This document shows positions 44,312 through 53,225 of a DNA stretch of 64,000 nt, piece by piece; position 1 is the stretch's first letter, and the number at the start of each line of letters is the position of its first letter. The position numbers were made by a program, and so were the translations under genes. Source of the DNA: DATDAH01 sp963845425 (GTDB lineage Bacteria; Actinomycetota; Acidimicrobiia; Acidimicrobiales; DATDAH01); contig CAWJSC010000002.1 of assembly GCA_963845425.1 (NCBI GenBank), forward strand, positions 310,001 to 374,000, given 5' to 3'. The notes under the pieces were generated by a model that saw nothing but the letters and a program-made list of their open reading frames with translations, did not search any database and had not been told where the DNA came from.

Positions 44312-46705
44312 TCAGGGGTCCGTCACGAGCGAGCGACCGATCACGCCGTCGGCCTCGAGCCGGTCGATCTCGTCGGCGGTCAGGCCGACCTCCCGTAGCA
44401 GCTCGTCGTTGTGCTCGCCCAGCAGCGGCGCGGGCCGGGTGTGGACACGCTCGGGACCCCGGGAGAGCGTGAACGGCAGGGTGCTGAGGCGAGATCGGCC
44501 CGCCACCGGATGGTCCACCTCCTCGAAGAACCCGCGGGCCTGCAGCTGGTCCAGGTCGGGCTGGTCGTGAGGTTGGACGACCTTGCCGACGGGGACCCCC
44601 GCCGACCAGAGGTGATCGACGATCGCGTCGGCGGACCGCAACTCGCACCAGGCCTGCAGGTGCTCGTCGATGGCGTCGTGGGCGGCCACCCGGCCGGCGG
44701 TCGTGGCGAGGGCCGGGTCGAGGGCCCAGCCCGGCTCACCCAGGGCCCGCCCGAGCGCCGCCCACTGGTCGTCGGTCTCGACCGCGATCGCCACCCAGCT
44801 GTCCCGCCGGCCCTTGTGGTCCTCGTCGGCGCTCAGGTACAGGTTCTGGGGCGCCGCCATCGGGCCCCGGTTGCCCGTGCGCTGGAGGAGCGCGCCGTAG
44901 GCCGAGTGCTCGATCACCTGCTCGGCCGTGACGTTCAGGGCGGCGTCGACCAAGGCCGCCTCCACCAGGCCACCCTCGCCCGTGCGGTCCCGGTGCTCGA
45001 GGGCCAGCAGCAGCCCGACGAGGGCGTGGAGCCCGGCGTTGGGGTCCCCGACGCAGTACGGCTCGAGCGGGAGGAGGTCCTCGTGCCCGGTCAGCCACGT
45101 CAGCCCGGCGGCGTCCTCGATCACGAAGGCGAAGGCCGGCAGGTCGCGCCACGGGCCGTCGAGGCCGAACCCGGGCATGCGGACCATGATCAGGTCCGGG
45201 CGGTCGGCCTGCAGGGCCTCGAGGCCCAAGCCGAGCTGGTCGAGCACCCGGGGCGTGTGGTTCTCGACGACCACGTCGCAGGTGGCCACGACGCTGTGCA
45301 GCAGCTCGATGCCTCGCGGGTCGCTCAGGTCGAGGGTCAGGCTCCGCTTGTTGGTGTTGAGCGCGGAGAAGATCGGCCCCCGCTCCCACCACTGAGCCTC
45401 CGTCGGCGGGACGCCGCCGACCAGGCGGACGCCGTCGGGCCGCTGGGCCGACTCGAGGTGGATCACGTCGGCGCCGAGCAGCGCCAGCATGCTGCCGACC
45501 AGCGGCCCGGCCCAGTACGACGTCATGTCGAGGATCCGCAGCCCGCTGAACGGGAGCAGCCCGCCGCCGCGGCGACGCTCCGCCGGCAACGGGGCGGTGG
45601 CCTCGTCGATGGCGTGCTCGCCCAGGCGCGGCGCCGGCCCCGGCGGCCGCAGGTCCACCGAGCTCAGGCGGTACGGCGGCCGGGGGTTCATGGCCCCGTC
45701 GCGGGGGTTGGCGGCGAAGGTGCCCCGCTCGCACAGGTGGTCGACGGTCGGCGCGTTGGCGCCGTTGACGATGGGCGCGTTCGGGATGCGGAAGGCCGAC
45801 GCCTGGTCCAGGACCTCGTCGACGGTGTGGCCACCGATCCACTCGTCGATGATGGGCGTCAGCGCCGTGCGGTCCAAGAAGAGCTTCGGGTCCTCGGTCC
45901 ACTCGGGGTGGCCGACCATCATGCAGAAGTCGAGCCACTGCTGGCCGGTGCCGCACCCCAGCCCGACCAGGCCGTCGCGGGCCGCAGCCACACCGGGCGT
46001 CGGGACGAAGCGCCGGCGCCGCATGGGGCTGCCGAGCTGGTCGTTGAACGTGACCGGGTGGTAGGTGAGGCTCAGGACCAGCGCCTCGAGCATCGACACG
46101 TCGACCAGCTCGCCCTCGGCGCCGCCCCGGCGCCGTGAGGCCAGCGCCCCGATGGCGGCGAAGGTCCCGGCCACCCACTCCCCGATCTGGCCACCGACGT
46201 GGACGGGGGCCCGGTCGGGCCGCCCCCGGGCCAGCCCGACGATGCCACCTGACCAGGCCTGCAGGGTGAACTCGGTGGCCGGGCGGTCGCGCCACGGGCC
46301 CGTCAGCCCGAAGGGCGAGATGGCCACGACGGTGAGGTGCGGGTGGGTCCGACGGAGCTCGTCGGGGGCGAGCGTGGCGTGCTCGCCCCCGGTGGAGCCC
46401 GGCGACCAGACCGCGACCTCGGCGCCGGCCAGCAGCTCGTGCAGCGCCGTCCGGTCCCCGTCGTCGTCCGGGTCGACGACGACGCTGCGCTTCGAGGCGC
46501 CCAGGAAGTTGAAGAGGGCGCCGTCGTCGTCGGCCGGGATCGTGGCCCCGGAGGCGGACCAGCGCCGGAGGGGGTCACCGACCGGCGACTCGACCTTGAC
46601 GACGTCCGCCCCACCGTCGGCGAGCAGCTTCGTGGCGTAGGCCCCGGCGATCCAGGTCGACAGGTCGACGACCCGGCAGCCGCTCAGCGGCGGGTCGGAC
46701 GACAC
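44312..46705 (-). CDS. Tandem CaiB/BaiF (family III) CoA-transferase
   Basis: A 797-residue protein with two complete family III CoA-transferase halves. The first starts at CRVVDLSTWIAGAYATKLLA and the second (about residue 388) at LRILDMTSYWAGPLVGSMLA. In the second half GDPNAGLHALVGLLLAL keeps the catalytic-position Asp. In the first half the equivalent GEWVAGTFAAIGAL has Glu. Family III enzymes form intertwined dimers, so a fused pair can make a pseudo-dimer with one standard active site. It would load a carboxylate substrate onto CoA for the crotonase encoded just upstream. Confidence 0.88.
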   Translation of the reverse strand: MSSDPPLSGCRVVDLSTWIAGAYATKLLADGGADVVKVESPVGDPLRRWSASGATIPADDDGALFNFLGASKRSVVVDPDDDGDRTALHELLAGAEVAVWSPGSTGGEHATLAPDELRRTHPHLTVVAISPFGLTGPWRDRPATEFTLQAWSGGIVGLARGRPDRAPVHVGGQIGEWVAGTFAAIGALASRRRGGAEGELVDVSMLEALVLSLTYHPVTFNDQLGSPMRRRRFVPTPGVAAARDGLVGLGCGTGQQWLDFCMMVGHPEWTEDPKLFLDRTALTPIIDEWIGGHTVDEVLDQASAFRIPNAPIVNGANAPTVDHLCERGTFAANPRDGAMNPRPPYRLSSVDLRPPGPAPRLGEHAIDEATAPLPAERRRGGGLLPFSGLRILDMTSYWAGPLVGSMLALLGADVIHLESAQRPDGVRLVGGVPPTEAQWWERGPIFSALNTNKRSLTLDLSDPRGIELLHSVVATCDVVVENHTPRVLDQLGLGLEALQADRPDLIMVRMPGFGLDGPWRDLPAFAFVIEDAAGLTWLTGHEDLLPLEPYCVGDPNAGLHALVGLLLALEHRDRTGEGGLVEAALVDAALNVTAEQVIEHSAYGALLQRTGNRGPMAAPQNLYLSADEDHKGRRDSWVAIAVETDDQWAALGRALGEPGWALDPALATTAGRVAAHDAIDEHLQAWCELRSADAIVDHLWSAGVPVGKVVQPHDQPDLDQLQARGFFEEVDHPVAGRSRLSTLPFTLSRGPERVHTRPAPLLGEHNDELLREVGLTADEIDRLEADGVIGRSLVTDP

Positions 46706-46708
46706 CGG

Positions 46709-47674
46709 TCAGTCCGACGCGGGCTGGTTGCGACCGGAGTGGCTCAGCCGCCACTCCGGCGGGTACCGGTTGTCGTTGTCCTTGACCTTTTTGTTGAGGC
46801 CCTTGTCCATCGTGTCCTTGTCGAGGACACTGCGCTTGCCGTCGACGTCGTCGCGCATCTGCGGGCCCATCGTCTCCATCCAGGCGCTGAGCAGGGAGCC
46901 CATGTACTCGCCCTGCTGCTGCTTCATGATCTCGAAGAAGGTCTTCTGCATGAAGACGGTGTCGGTGGGCCGGGTGATGGCGCACGCCATGGCGTACTTC
47001 TGGACCTCCGCCTCCAGGTCCTCCCGGGGCACGACGCTGTTGAGGAAGTTGCAGTCGTACATCTCGTCGGCCGTGAACGGGCGGCCGGTGAAGACCATCT
47101 CCTGGAACTTGCGCAGCCCCATGGTCATCGCCCACTGCCACATCCGGGGCGCGTAGCCGACGTAGCGGAATGCCGGGTGCCCGAAGAGGGCGTCGTCGGA
47201 GGAGATGACGAGGTCGGCGTCGGCCGCTTGGTAGAAGTGCCAGCCGTAGCAGTAGCCCTTTACCTCGAGGATGCTGATCTTCTTGAACTGCTGGAGGCTG
47301 CGGCAGCCCCCCGCCGGGTTGGCGTACCAGTGGACCAGCCCGGCGCCGGCCCGGTAGGCCCGTGGCGGCGGCATCGTCACGTCGTCGTCGGGGTCGATGC
47401 CGAACTCCTCGTGCAGCGAGGTGCCCTCACGCTGCTTGGCCATGAGCTCGTCGAGGTCGGCGCCGGTGCCCAGGTGGTCACCGACGCCCCGGACGACGAG
47501 GACCTTCACGTCGTCGTCGATGCTGGCCTTGAAGATCAGGTCCCCGTAGCGGCGCCGGGCGCCGATGGTCGTGGTGTTCAGCTGGTCGGGACGGTCGATG
47601 GTGATCGTGGCGATCCGGTTCTCGACGTCCTTCTCGTAGCGGATGATCTCTTCGGGGGGCGGGACATCGGTCAC
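46709..47674 (-). CDS. Enoyl-CoA hydratase/isomerase (crotonase) family protein
   Basis: About 321 residues from the GTG at 47674, which overlaps the upstream M24 stop (GTGA). ATITIDRPDQLNTTTI opens the crotonase fold. VLVVRGVGDHLGTGADLDEL and the oxyanion-hole stretch ILEVKGYCYGWHFYQAADAD follow. It is longer than typical (about 260) through an insert after DLDEL and a basic C-terminal tail. It would hydrate, isomerise or cleave a CoA-thioester made by the adjoining CoA-transferase. Confidence 0.88.
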   Translation of the reverse strand: MTDVPPPEEIIRYEKDVENRIATITIDRPDQLNTTTIGARRRYGDLIFKASIDDDVKVLVVRGVGDHLGTGADLDELMAKQREGTSLHEEFGIDPDDDVTMPPPRAYRAGAGLVHWYANPAGGCRSLQQFKKISILEVKGYCYGWHFYQAADADLVISSDDALFGHPAFRYVGYAPRMWQWAMTMGLRKFQEMVFTGRPFTADEMYDCNFLNSVVPREDLEAEVQKYAMACAITRPTDTVFMQKTFFEIMKQQQGEYMGSLLSAWMETMGPQMRDDVDGKRSVLDKDTMDKGLNKKVKDNDNRYPPEWRLSHSGRNQPASD

Positions 47675-48786
47675 GGCGTTTGGCTCCTGAGCAGCTCGGG
47701 TCCGGCGGAGGTGACGACGACGGGCTCGTGGCCGAGCACCGAGCCGACACCCTCCTCCCAGACGTGGGTGGTGAGGACGAGGGTCATGCCGACCTCGAGT
47801 CGCTGCTCGGCCGCGGTCTTCGGCAGGGCGGCGGTCACCAACGGAAGGTCGTAACCGAGACCGAGGCCGCGCGCCACTGGGACGGGTGGCGGTGGCTCGC
47901 CGGCGACGGCGTAGGCGTCGAGCAGGGCGGAGGCCGAGGCATCCGGCACACAGGCGTCGAGCAGTCGGGCGCGGAGCCCGTCGGCTCGGCCGAACAGGGC
48001 GGCGCTGCGGCTCCGGTCGCCGCCGACCACGCGGGTCCGGCCCAGCTCGCCGATGTAGCCGGCGCGCACGACGCCGGCCTCGAAGGCCACCAGGTCGCCG
48101 GCTTCGACCGGGACGTCCCGGCCGGGCCGGTGCCAAGGCCGCTCCGGCGAGGTCCGCCAGGCGACGTCCTGGGCGGCGGGGGTGGTCACGCCGTCGGCCG
48201 CCATGGCCTCCATGAACACGCCGGTGAGCTGGCGCTCGGTGATCCCCGGGGCCAGCGCGGCCTCGGTGGCGGCCAGCGCCCGCTCGGCGACGGCGACCGA
48301 GGCCCGGATGGCCTCGACCTCGGTCGGAGTCTTCACCCGCCGGGCCTTGTCCAGCAGCCGCTCCCCGTCGACGACCTCGGCCGCGGGGAAGGCGGTGCCC
48401 AGGAGCGACACGGCCCCGGTGGCGAGCGCATCGGTGGCGACGACCTTCGCCGTCGCCGCCCCCTCGACGCCCTGGAGCACCGCCAGGAAGTTCTTCGAGT
48501 TGAACGAGATGCCATACAGGCGATCGTGGGGGATCTCTGCGGGGATGCCCTCGTCCCAGGTGCTCAGGAGGTGGATCGCCCCGGTCGCCCGGACGAGCAC
48601 GCAGCCCAGGCCGAACGGTCGGGACCCGGCCATCCACAGGCGCGGGGCGCCCGACACGTAGCGGGCGTTGGCCTCGCGGCCCGCGACCAGGACATCGACG
48701 CCCGCGGCCTCGAGCTCGTCGAGGACGCGGGCGCGCCGGGCCAGGCGGAGGGCTTCGTCGTCCGGGAGGATCTCGGTGATGGCCAT
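47671..48786 (-). CDS. M24-family (pita-bread) protein with degenerate metal site
   Basis: A 371-residue protein with the two-domain layout of aminopeptidase P/creatinase relatives. The metal-binding positions have changed: VAFEAGVVRAGYIGELGRTRV carries Glu where the family has Asp at both ligand positions, and GLGLGYDLPL has Leu where GHGIG has His. The family includes the non-metal enzyme creatinase, so loss of metal need not mean loss of function. It is translated together with a second M24 protein that keeps all ligands. Confidence 0.82.
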   Translation of the reverse strand: MAITEILPDDEALRLARRARVLDELEAAGVDVLVAGREANARYVSGAPRLWMAGSRPFGLGCVLVRATGAIHLLSTWDEGIPAEIPHDRLYGISFNSKNFLAVLQGVEGAATAKVVATDALATGAVSLLGTAFPAAEVVDGERLLDKARRVKTPTEVEAIRASVAVAERALAATEAALAPGITERQLTGVFMEAMAADGVTTPAAQDVAWRTSPERPWHRPGRDVPVEAGDLVAFEAGVVRAGYIGELGRTRVVGGDRSRSAALFGRADGLRARLLDACVPDASASALLDAYAVAGEPPPPVPVARGLGLGYDLPLVTAALPKTAAEQRLEVGMTLVLTTHVWEEGVGSVLGHEPVVVTSAGPELLRSQTP

Positions 48787-48787
48787 C

Positions 48788-50002
48788 TCAGAACGGGTCG
48801 TACGGGTAGTCGGTCATGGGCTCCCAGCCGTCCTTGGTGATGAGCAGCACCTCTTCGGAGCGGTAGCCGGAGGCGCCGTCGTCCCACACGATCGGCTCCA
48901 GCACCAGCACCATCCCTGCGGCGAGCACCAGCGAGGCGTCGAACGCCTCGCCGAGGTCGCTGCCGACGAAGGGCGCCTCCGCGCTGTCGATGCCGAGCCC
49001 GTGGCCCAGGTAGAAGTGCGGCATCCACGGCACCACGCCGCCGGCGGCGCGGGTGGCGGCCGCGGTGAGGTCCGCCGCGGTCACCCCGGCCCGGGTGACG
49101 GCGAGGACGGCGCCGATGATCGCCCGCCAGCGCTCGAACTGATCCCGCTGGCGGGCGTCGGGCTCCTGGCCGACGATCCACGTGCGACCGAAGTCGGAGT
49201 GGAAACCGAGGTGGCTGATGCCGGCGTCGACCCAGAGGACGTCGCCCGCCGCCAGCTCCCGCTCGGTCGTCAACAGCGGACAGGCCAGGTCGCCGGTGGT
49301 CGTCCACGGCCCGTCCTCCATCCGCGCCGGCATGACCTGCCAGATCGGGTCGAGGATGTTGGCGTCGGCGCCGGCATCGAAGATCGTGCGCAGGAAGGTG
49401 GCGGTGAGGTCGCTCTGGCGCACGCCCGGCGCGACGCGGGCGTGGACCTCGGCCATGGCCTGCTCGGTGATGGCCAGCCCGGCCCGCAGGCAGGCCAGCT
49501 CGTCCGGCGTCTTGACGGCCTTGGCCATGGCGACCAGGCGCCCGGCGTCCTTCGGCTTCTCGTCGAAGCGCAACCAGGGCTCCCGGCCCATGGCGTGGGT
49601 CCACTCGTCGACGGCGAGGACCGCCCCGTCGGGTACGAGACCTCGGAGTCGGTCCACGAAGGCGGCGACGCCCTCGTCGAAGTCCAGGTGCACGGGCGGG
49701 TGGAGGTGGTCGGCGGGCAGCTCGACGTGGTCCCGGGCATGGGAGAAGAGGTGCGGCCACTCGTCGTCGGCCAGGACCACGGCCACCGGCTGTTCGAAGT
49801 TGGCCCGGCCCGCATCGGCCAGCGGCCAGATGGCGCCCGTGGCGTAGACGACGTGGGTGTTGCCGAGGAGCACCAGGGCGTCGATCCCCTGCGCGGCCTG
49901 CAGGGCCCGCAGGCGGTCGAGGCGCTCCCGCTGCATCCGCGCCAGGTCGGGGGTGTCGGGGATGCTGGTGGGCGGCGCCGCCGCCATCAGCCCGGCGGAC
50001 AT
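48788..50002 (-). CDS. M24-family (Xaa-Pro dipeptidase-like) metallohydrolase
   Basis: About 404 residues from the ATG at 50002, overlapping the amidohydrolase stop by one base. All five metal ligands are visible: VDAGISHLGFHSDFGRTW (two Asp), LGHGLGID (His), LEPIVWD and YRSEEVLLIT (two Glu). The family cleaves C-N bonds in Xaa-Pro dipeptides, creatine or ectoine-type compounds. In an operon for a CoA-linked pathway, an amide or cyclic-amidine substrate is more likely than a peptide. It is probably the active partner of the degenerate M24 protein. Confidence 0.87.
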   Translation of the reverse strand: MSAGLMAAAPPTSIPDTPDLARMQRERLDRLRALQAAQGIDALVLLGNTHVVYATGAIWPLADAGRANFEQPVAVVLADDEWPHLFSHARDHVELPADHLHPPVHLDFDEGVAAFVDRLRGLVPDGAVLAVDEWTHAMGREPWLRFDEKPKDAGRLVAMAKAVKTPDELACLRAGLAITEQAMAEVHARVAPGVRQSDLTATFLRTIFDAGADANILDPIWQVMPARMEDGPWTTTGDLACPLLTTERELAAGDVLWVDAGISHLGFHSDFGRTWIVGQEPDARQRDQFERWRAIIGAVLAVTRAGVTAADLTAAATRAAGGVVPWMPHFYLGHGLGIDSAEAPFVGSDLGEAFDASLVLAAGMVLVLEPIVWDDGASGYRSEEVLLITKDGWEPMTDYPYDPF

Positions 50003-51174
50003 CAGTCGTCCAGCCCGAGGTAGCGGCGGATGTTCCCGCCCACGACCGGTACGGCGTCGTCCGGGCCGACGGCCTCGACCACCGCGGCCAGGGAGTCGCC
50101 GCTGTAGCCGTAGGTGCTCTCGTTGTGGGGGAAGTCCGTCGACCACATCACCCGATCGAGGCCGATGCGGTCGACCAGCTCCAGGCCGAGCGGGTCGACC
50201 ATGAAGGAGGCGACCATGTTCTGGTCCCAGTAGTGCTGCGGGTCGTGCTCCACCTGGAGGTTGGCGATGTGGTCAAAGGACGCCCGGATGTGCTGGGCGT
50301 CCTGGATCGCCGACGGCACCCAGTTGATCCCGCCCTCGAACCACCCGATGCGGAGCCGGGGGTGACGGTCCAGGATCCCGCCGAGGACGTACTTGCCGAA
50401 ACAGTCGCGGAACGGGGCGACGGACTGCAGCATGCCGATGCCGATCGGGTTGAACTCGTTGGGCGTCGCGGGTGGGCTCTCGCCGATGTGGTGGGAGACG
50501 GGCACGCCCGCGTCCTCGATGACGTCCCACACCGGGTCCATCGCGGTACTCGAGTAGTCGATCGGCCGTTTGTCCTCGTCCCGGCCAGGGTTGATCGGCA
50601 TGAGGAAGGTGGTGAGGCCGAGGCCCTTGAGCTCCTGGAGCGTCCGCTCGGTGCCCTCGGGGTCCCACCAGTTCACGAGGCCGACGCCGTAGATGCGGTT
50701 CCCCGACCGCTCCTGGACCTCGGCGATGTGCTCGTTGTAGATGCGGAAGCAGAGCTCCCGCACCTCCCGGTCCGGCCAGCCGAAGACGGCGAGCACCGAG
50801 TTCGGGAAGGCCAGCTCGCGGTGGACCCCCTCCGAGTCGAGCGCCGCCAGTCGGGCGTCGATGTCACCGGTGTGGGACCCCGGGATCGGGTCGTACTGGG
50901 TGAGCACCTGGATGAACTCCTTGACCAGGATCGGTGTGGTGTCGGCGGCGACCACCCAACCGCCGTCGACGTTCACCACCCGGGGGGCGCGGTCCTTCAT
51001 CTTCGTCGGGAACTGCTCGTAGAAGATGTCCTCGGCCAGCGAGATGTGGTTGTCCGCCGAGAACAGCTCGGTGCCCTCGGGGAGCCCCACGTCCGCCACC
51101 GGGCCCGGACGGCGGTCCTTGGGCGCGCCCAATCCTGCGGGCGGGTACGTCACTGCCCTCGAGCTCACGGACAT
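50002..51174 (-). CDS. Amidohydrolase family 2 protein (ACMSD-like)
   Basis: A 390-residue TIM-barrel metal hydrolase. SADNHISL near residue 40 replaces the usual N-terminal D/HxH motif. SHHIGES (about 233) and the C-terminal MWSTDFPHNES, with the conserved metal Asp, fit the ACMSD/amidohydrolase_2 group. GGGGGGAAGAGACG precedes the ATG. It is the first gene of the minus-strand operon and diverges from a KstD-like flavoprotein. Members decarboxylate or hydrolyse ring-cleavage products; which applies here is unknown. Confidence 0.85.
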   Translation of the reverse strand: MSVSSRAVTYPPAGLGAPKDRRPGPVADVGLPEGTELFSADNHISLAEDIFYEQFPTKMKDRAPRVVNVDGGWVVAADTTPILVKEFIQVLTQYDPIPGSHTGDIDARLAALDSEGVHRELAFPNSVLAVFGWPDREVRELCFRIYNEHIAEVQERSGNRIYGVGLVNWWDPEGTERTLQELKGLGLTTFLMPINPGRDEDKRPIDYSSTAMDPVWDVIEDAGVPVSHHIGESPPATPNEFNPIGIGMLQSVAPFRDCFGKYVLGGILDRHPRLRIGWFEGGINWVPSAIQDAQHIRASFDHIANLQVEHDPQHYWDQNMVASFMVDPLGLELVDRIGLDRVMWSTDFPHNESTYGYSGDSLAAVVEAVGPDDAVPVVGGNIRRYLGLDD

Positions 51175-51221
51175 CGTCTCTTCCCCCCGTCGGCCTGCGG
51201 AGTCCGACGTTACTTCGGGTT

Positions 51222-51250
51222 CGTAGCAATCGTCAACGAAGCGTGCTACG
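51222..51250. promoter_or_regulatory. Inverted repeat between divergent operons
   Basis: CGTAGCA, 15 bases, TGCTACG: perfect 7-bp arms between the amidohydrolase start (51174) and the flavoprotein start (51299). It is placed to control both directions. Its arms do not match the palindrome at 42826. Confidence 0.5.
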
Positions 51251-51298
51251 TTCCCGACCGCTCAGGGAGCGTCCCGGGGGGTGAGAGAGGGCCGTGAA

Positions 51299-52969
51299 AT
51301 GACCACGTGGGACACCACGGTCGACGTCGTGATCGTGGGATCGGGTGGCGGGGGGATGGTCGCCGCGCTCGCCGCCGCCGACGCGGGGGCCACGGCACTC
51401 GTGCTCGAGAAGCAGGAGCGGATCGGCGGGTCGACGGCCATGTCCGGGGGGATCGTGTGGGTCCCGAACAACCCCGTGATGCGGGCCGCCGGGGTCGAGG
51501 ACTCCTACCAGGACGCCATGACCCACTTCGAGGCGGTGGTCGGTGACGTCGGCCCGGCCTCGTCGATCGAACGACGCCTCGCCTTCCTCACGGAGGGCAA
51601 CGAGATGATCGACTTCCTCCGAGCGCGGGGCGTCCGCTTCGTCTACTGCCCGGGCTACAGCGACTACTACTCGAGCGCGGAGGGCGGCCACGACATCGGG
51701 CGGGGCATCGAACCCGTGCCGTTCGACGGCCACGTCCTCGGGCCGTGGCTCGACAGGCTGCAGCCCGGCCTCGCCAAGAGCGTCGGCCTGGCGGTGATGA
51801 CCAACGAGTCGCGGGACCTCGGCCACTACAACCGCAGCGTCGGGGCGTTCACGGTGGCGGCCCGGGTGGCGCTGCGGACCCTCGCCGCCCGGGCCCGCGG
51901 CCAGGACCTGCTGACCAACGGTGCGTCGCTCATCGCCCAGCTGCTTCAGGTGGCCATCGCCCGGGACATCCCGATCTGGACCGACGCCCCGCTCCACGAG
52001 CTCGTCGTCGAGGACGGCCGGGTCGTGGGCGTGCGCACCGTGCACGACGGTGCGGACGTCGCGGTCCGGGCCCGCGCCGGCGTCCTGCTCTCCGCGGGTG
52101 GGTTCGCCCACAACGCCGAGATGCGTCAGCGGTTCAGCGGCGACCAGCCGAACCAGGCCCGGTGGTCCATCGCCAACCCGGGCGACACCGGCGAGGTGCT
52201 GGAGGCCGCCATGGCCCTCGGCGCCGCGACCGACCTGATGGACGAGGCGTGGTGGTTGCCGTCCCCCCGGACGGGCCGGTTCGGCCAGTCGACCCTCGAC
52301 CAGGCCCGGCAACGACCCCGCACCATCTACGTGGACGCCGCGGGTGAGCGGTTCGTCAACGAATCGAACTCCTACATGGAGGTCGGGAAGGCGATGTACG
52401 AGCGCGACAAGACGAGTCGGGCGGTGCCGTGCTGGCTGGTCTTCGACGACCGGTACCGGAAGCGGTACGCCCACCTCCGCTCCCGCCCGGGCCGGTTCCC
52501 CCGGCAGGTCTTCGAGAGCGGACGGCTCAAGCAGGCCTGGACGATCGGTGACCTGGCCCGCCTCTGCGACATCGACGAGGCGGGTCTCGCGGCGACCATC
52601 GAACGGTTTAACGAGCACGCGGCCCAGGGCGTCGACCCGGACTACGGACGGGGCGAGTCGGCGTACAACCGGGCGTTGGGTGACCCCAACCCGAGGGTCC
52701 ACCCCTGCCTGGGGCCCATCGACGAGGCGCCGTACTACGCCGTCGAGGTCGTGCCCGGCGACATCGGTACCTGCGGCGGCCTCCTCACCGACGAGCACGC
52801 GCGGGTCACGGATGAGCAGGGCCTGCCGATCGAGGGGCTCTACGCCGCCGGCAACATCACCGCCACGGTCATGGGCCGCCACTACCTCGGGCCCGGCGCG
52901 AGCATCGCCAACAGCATGGTGTTCGGCTACATCGCCGCCCGCCACGCCATGTCGGCAGAGGCGGCGTGA
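51299..52969 (+). CDS. FAD-dependent dehydrogenase (3-ketosteroid dehydrogenase-like)
   Basis: About 556 residues from the ATG at 51299 (GAGAGAGG upstream); a GTG at 51281 is also in frame. The dinucleotide-binding motif VVIVGSGGGGMVAALAAADA opens the protein. The end, VPGDIGTCGGLLTDEHARVT then LYAAGNITATVMGRHYLGPG, is that of the FAD_binding_2/3-ketosteroid delta-1-dehydrogenase group. It would desaturate a cyclic ketone or similar ring. It diverges from the amidohydrolase operon across a shared inverted repeat. Confidence 0.88.
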   Translation: MTTWDTTVDVVIVGSGGGGMVAALAAADAGATALVLEKQERIGGSTAMSGGIVWVPNNPVMRAAGVEDSYQDAMTHFEAVVGDVGPASSIERRLAFLTEGNEMIDFLRARGVRFVYCPGYSDYYSSAEGGHDIGRGIEPVPFDGHVLGPWLDRLQPGLAKSVGLAVMTNESRDLGHYNRSVGAFTVAARVALRTLAARARGQDLLTNGASLIAQLLQVAIARDIPIWTDAPLHELVVEDGRVVGVRTVHDGADVAVRARAGVLLSAGGFAHNAEMRQRFSGDQPNQARWSIANPGDTGEVLEAAMALGAATDLMDEAWWLPSPRTGRFGQSTLDQARQRPRTIYVDAAGERFVNESNSYMEVGKAMYERDKTSRAVPCWLVFDDRYRKRYAHLRSRPGRFPRQVFESGRLKQAWTIGDLARLCDIDEAGLAATIERFNEHAAQGVDPDYGRGESAYNRALGDPNPRVHPCLGPIDEAPYYAVEVVPGDIGTCGGLLTDEHARVTDEQGLPIEGLYAAGNITATVMGRHYLGPGASIANSMVFGYIAARHAMSAEAA

Positions 52970-52974
52970 CGGCC

Positions 52975-53184
52975 TCAGATCAGGTCGACACCGTCCCGCC
53001 GGACGGTGATCGCGTGCGTCGGGCACTTCTGCGCGGCGGCGATGACAGCCTCCTCGGGCGCCCCGGCGGGATCGACGACGAAGGCCACCTGGTCGTCGTC
53101 GAGGTCGAACGCGCCGGGCGCCCCGAAGACGCAGTGCCCCGAGCCCATGCACCGATCCGTGTCGATCTCGACGTCGAGGGCCAC
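52975..53184 (-). CDS. [3Fe-4S] ferredoxin of P450 type
   Basis: A 69-residue ferredoxin: DRCMGSGHCVFGAPGAF with the first two cluster cysteines and KCPTHAI with the last, the C-x5-C...C-P pattern of single-cluster [3Fe-4S] ferredoxins that feed P450s. It diverges from the P450 at 53226 with 41 bases between the starts, so that enzyme is the obvious partner. No ferredoxin reductase is encoded in the window. Confidence 0.92.
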   Translation of the reverse strand: MALDVEIDTDRCMGSGHCVFGAPGAFDLDDDQVAFVVDPAGAPEEAVIAAAQKCPTHAITVRRDGVDLI

Positions 53185-53225
53185 CGGCCGATCGTAGGAC
53201 GCTCCCCCAGGGACGGAGGTAGACG

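Noticed and set aside
44411..46138. 575-codon plus-strand frame opposite the CoA-transferase
   Set aside because: Low-complexity translation with no domain; the minus strand encodes two full CaiB domains.
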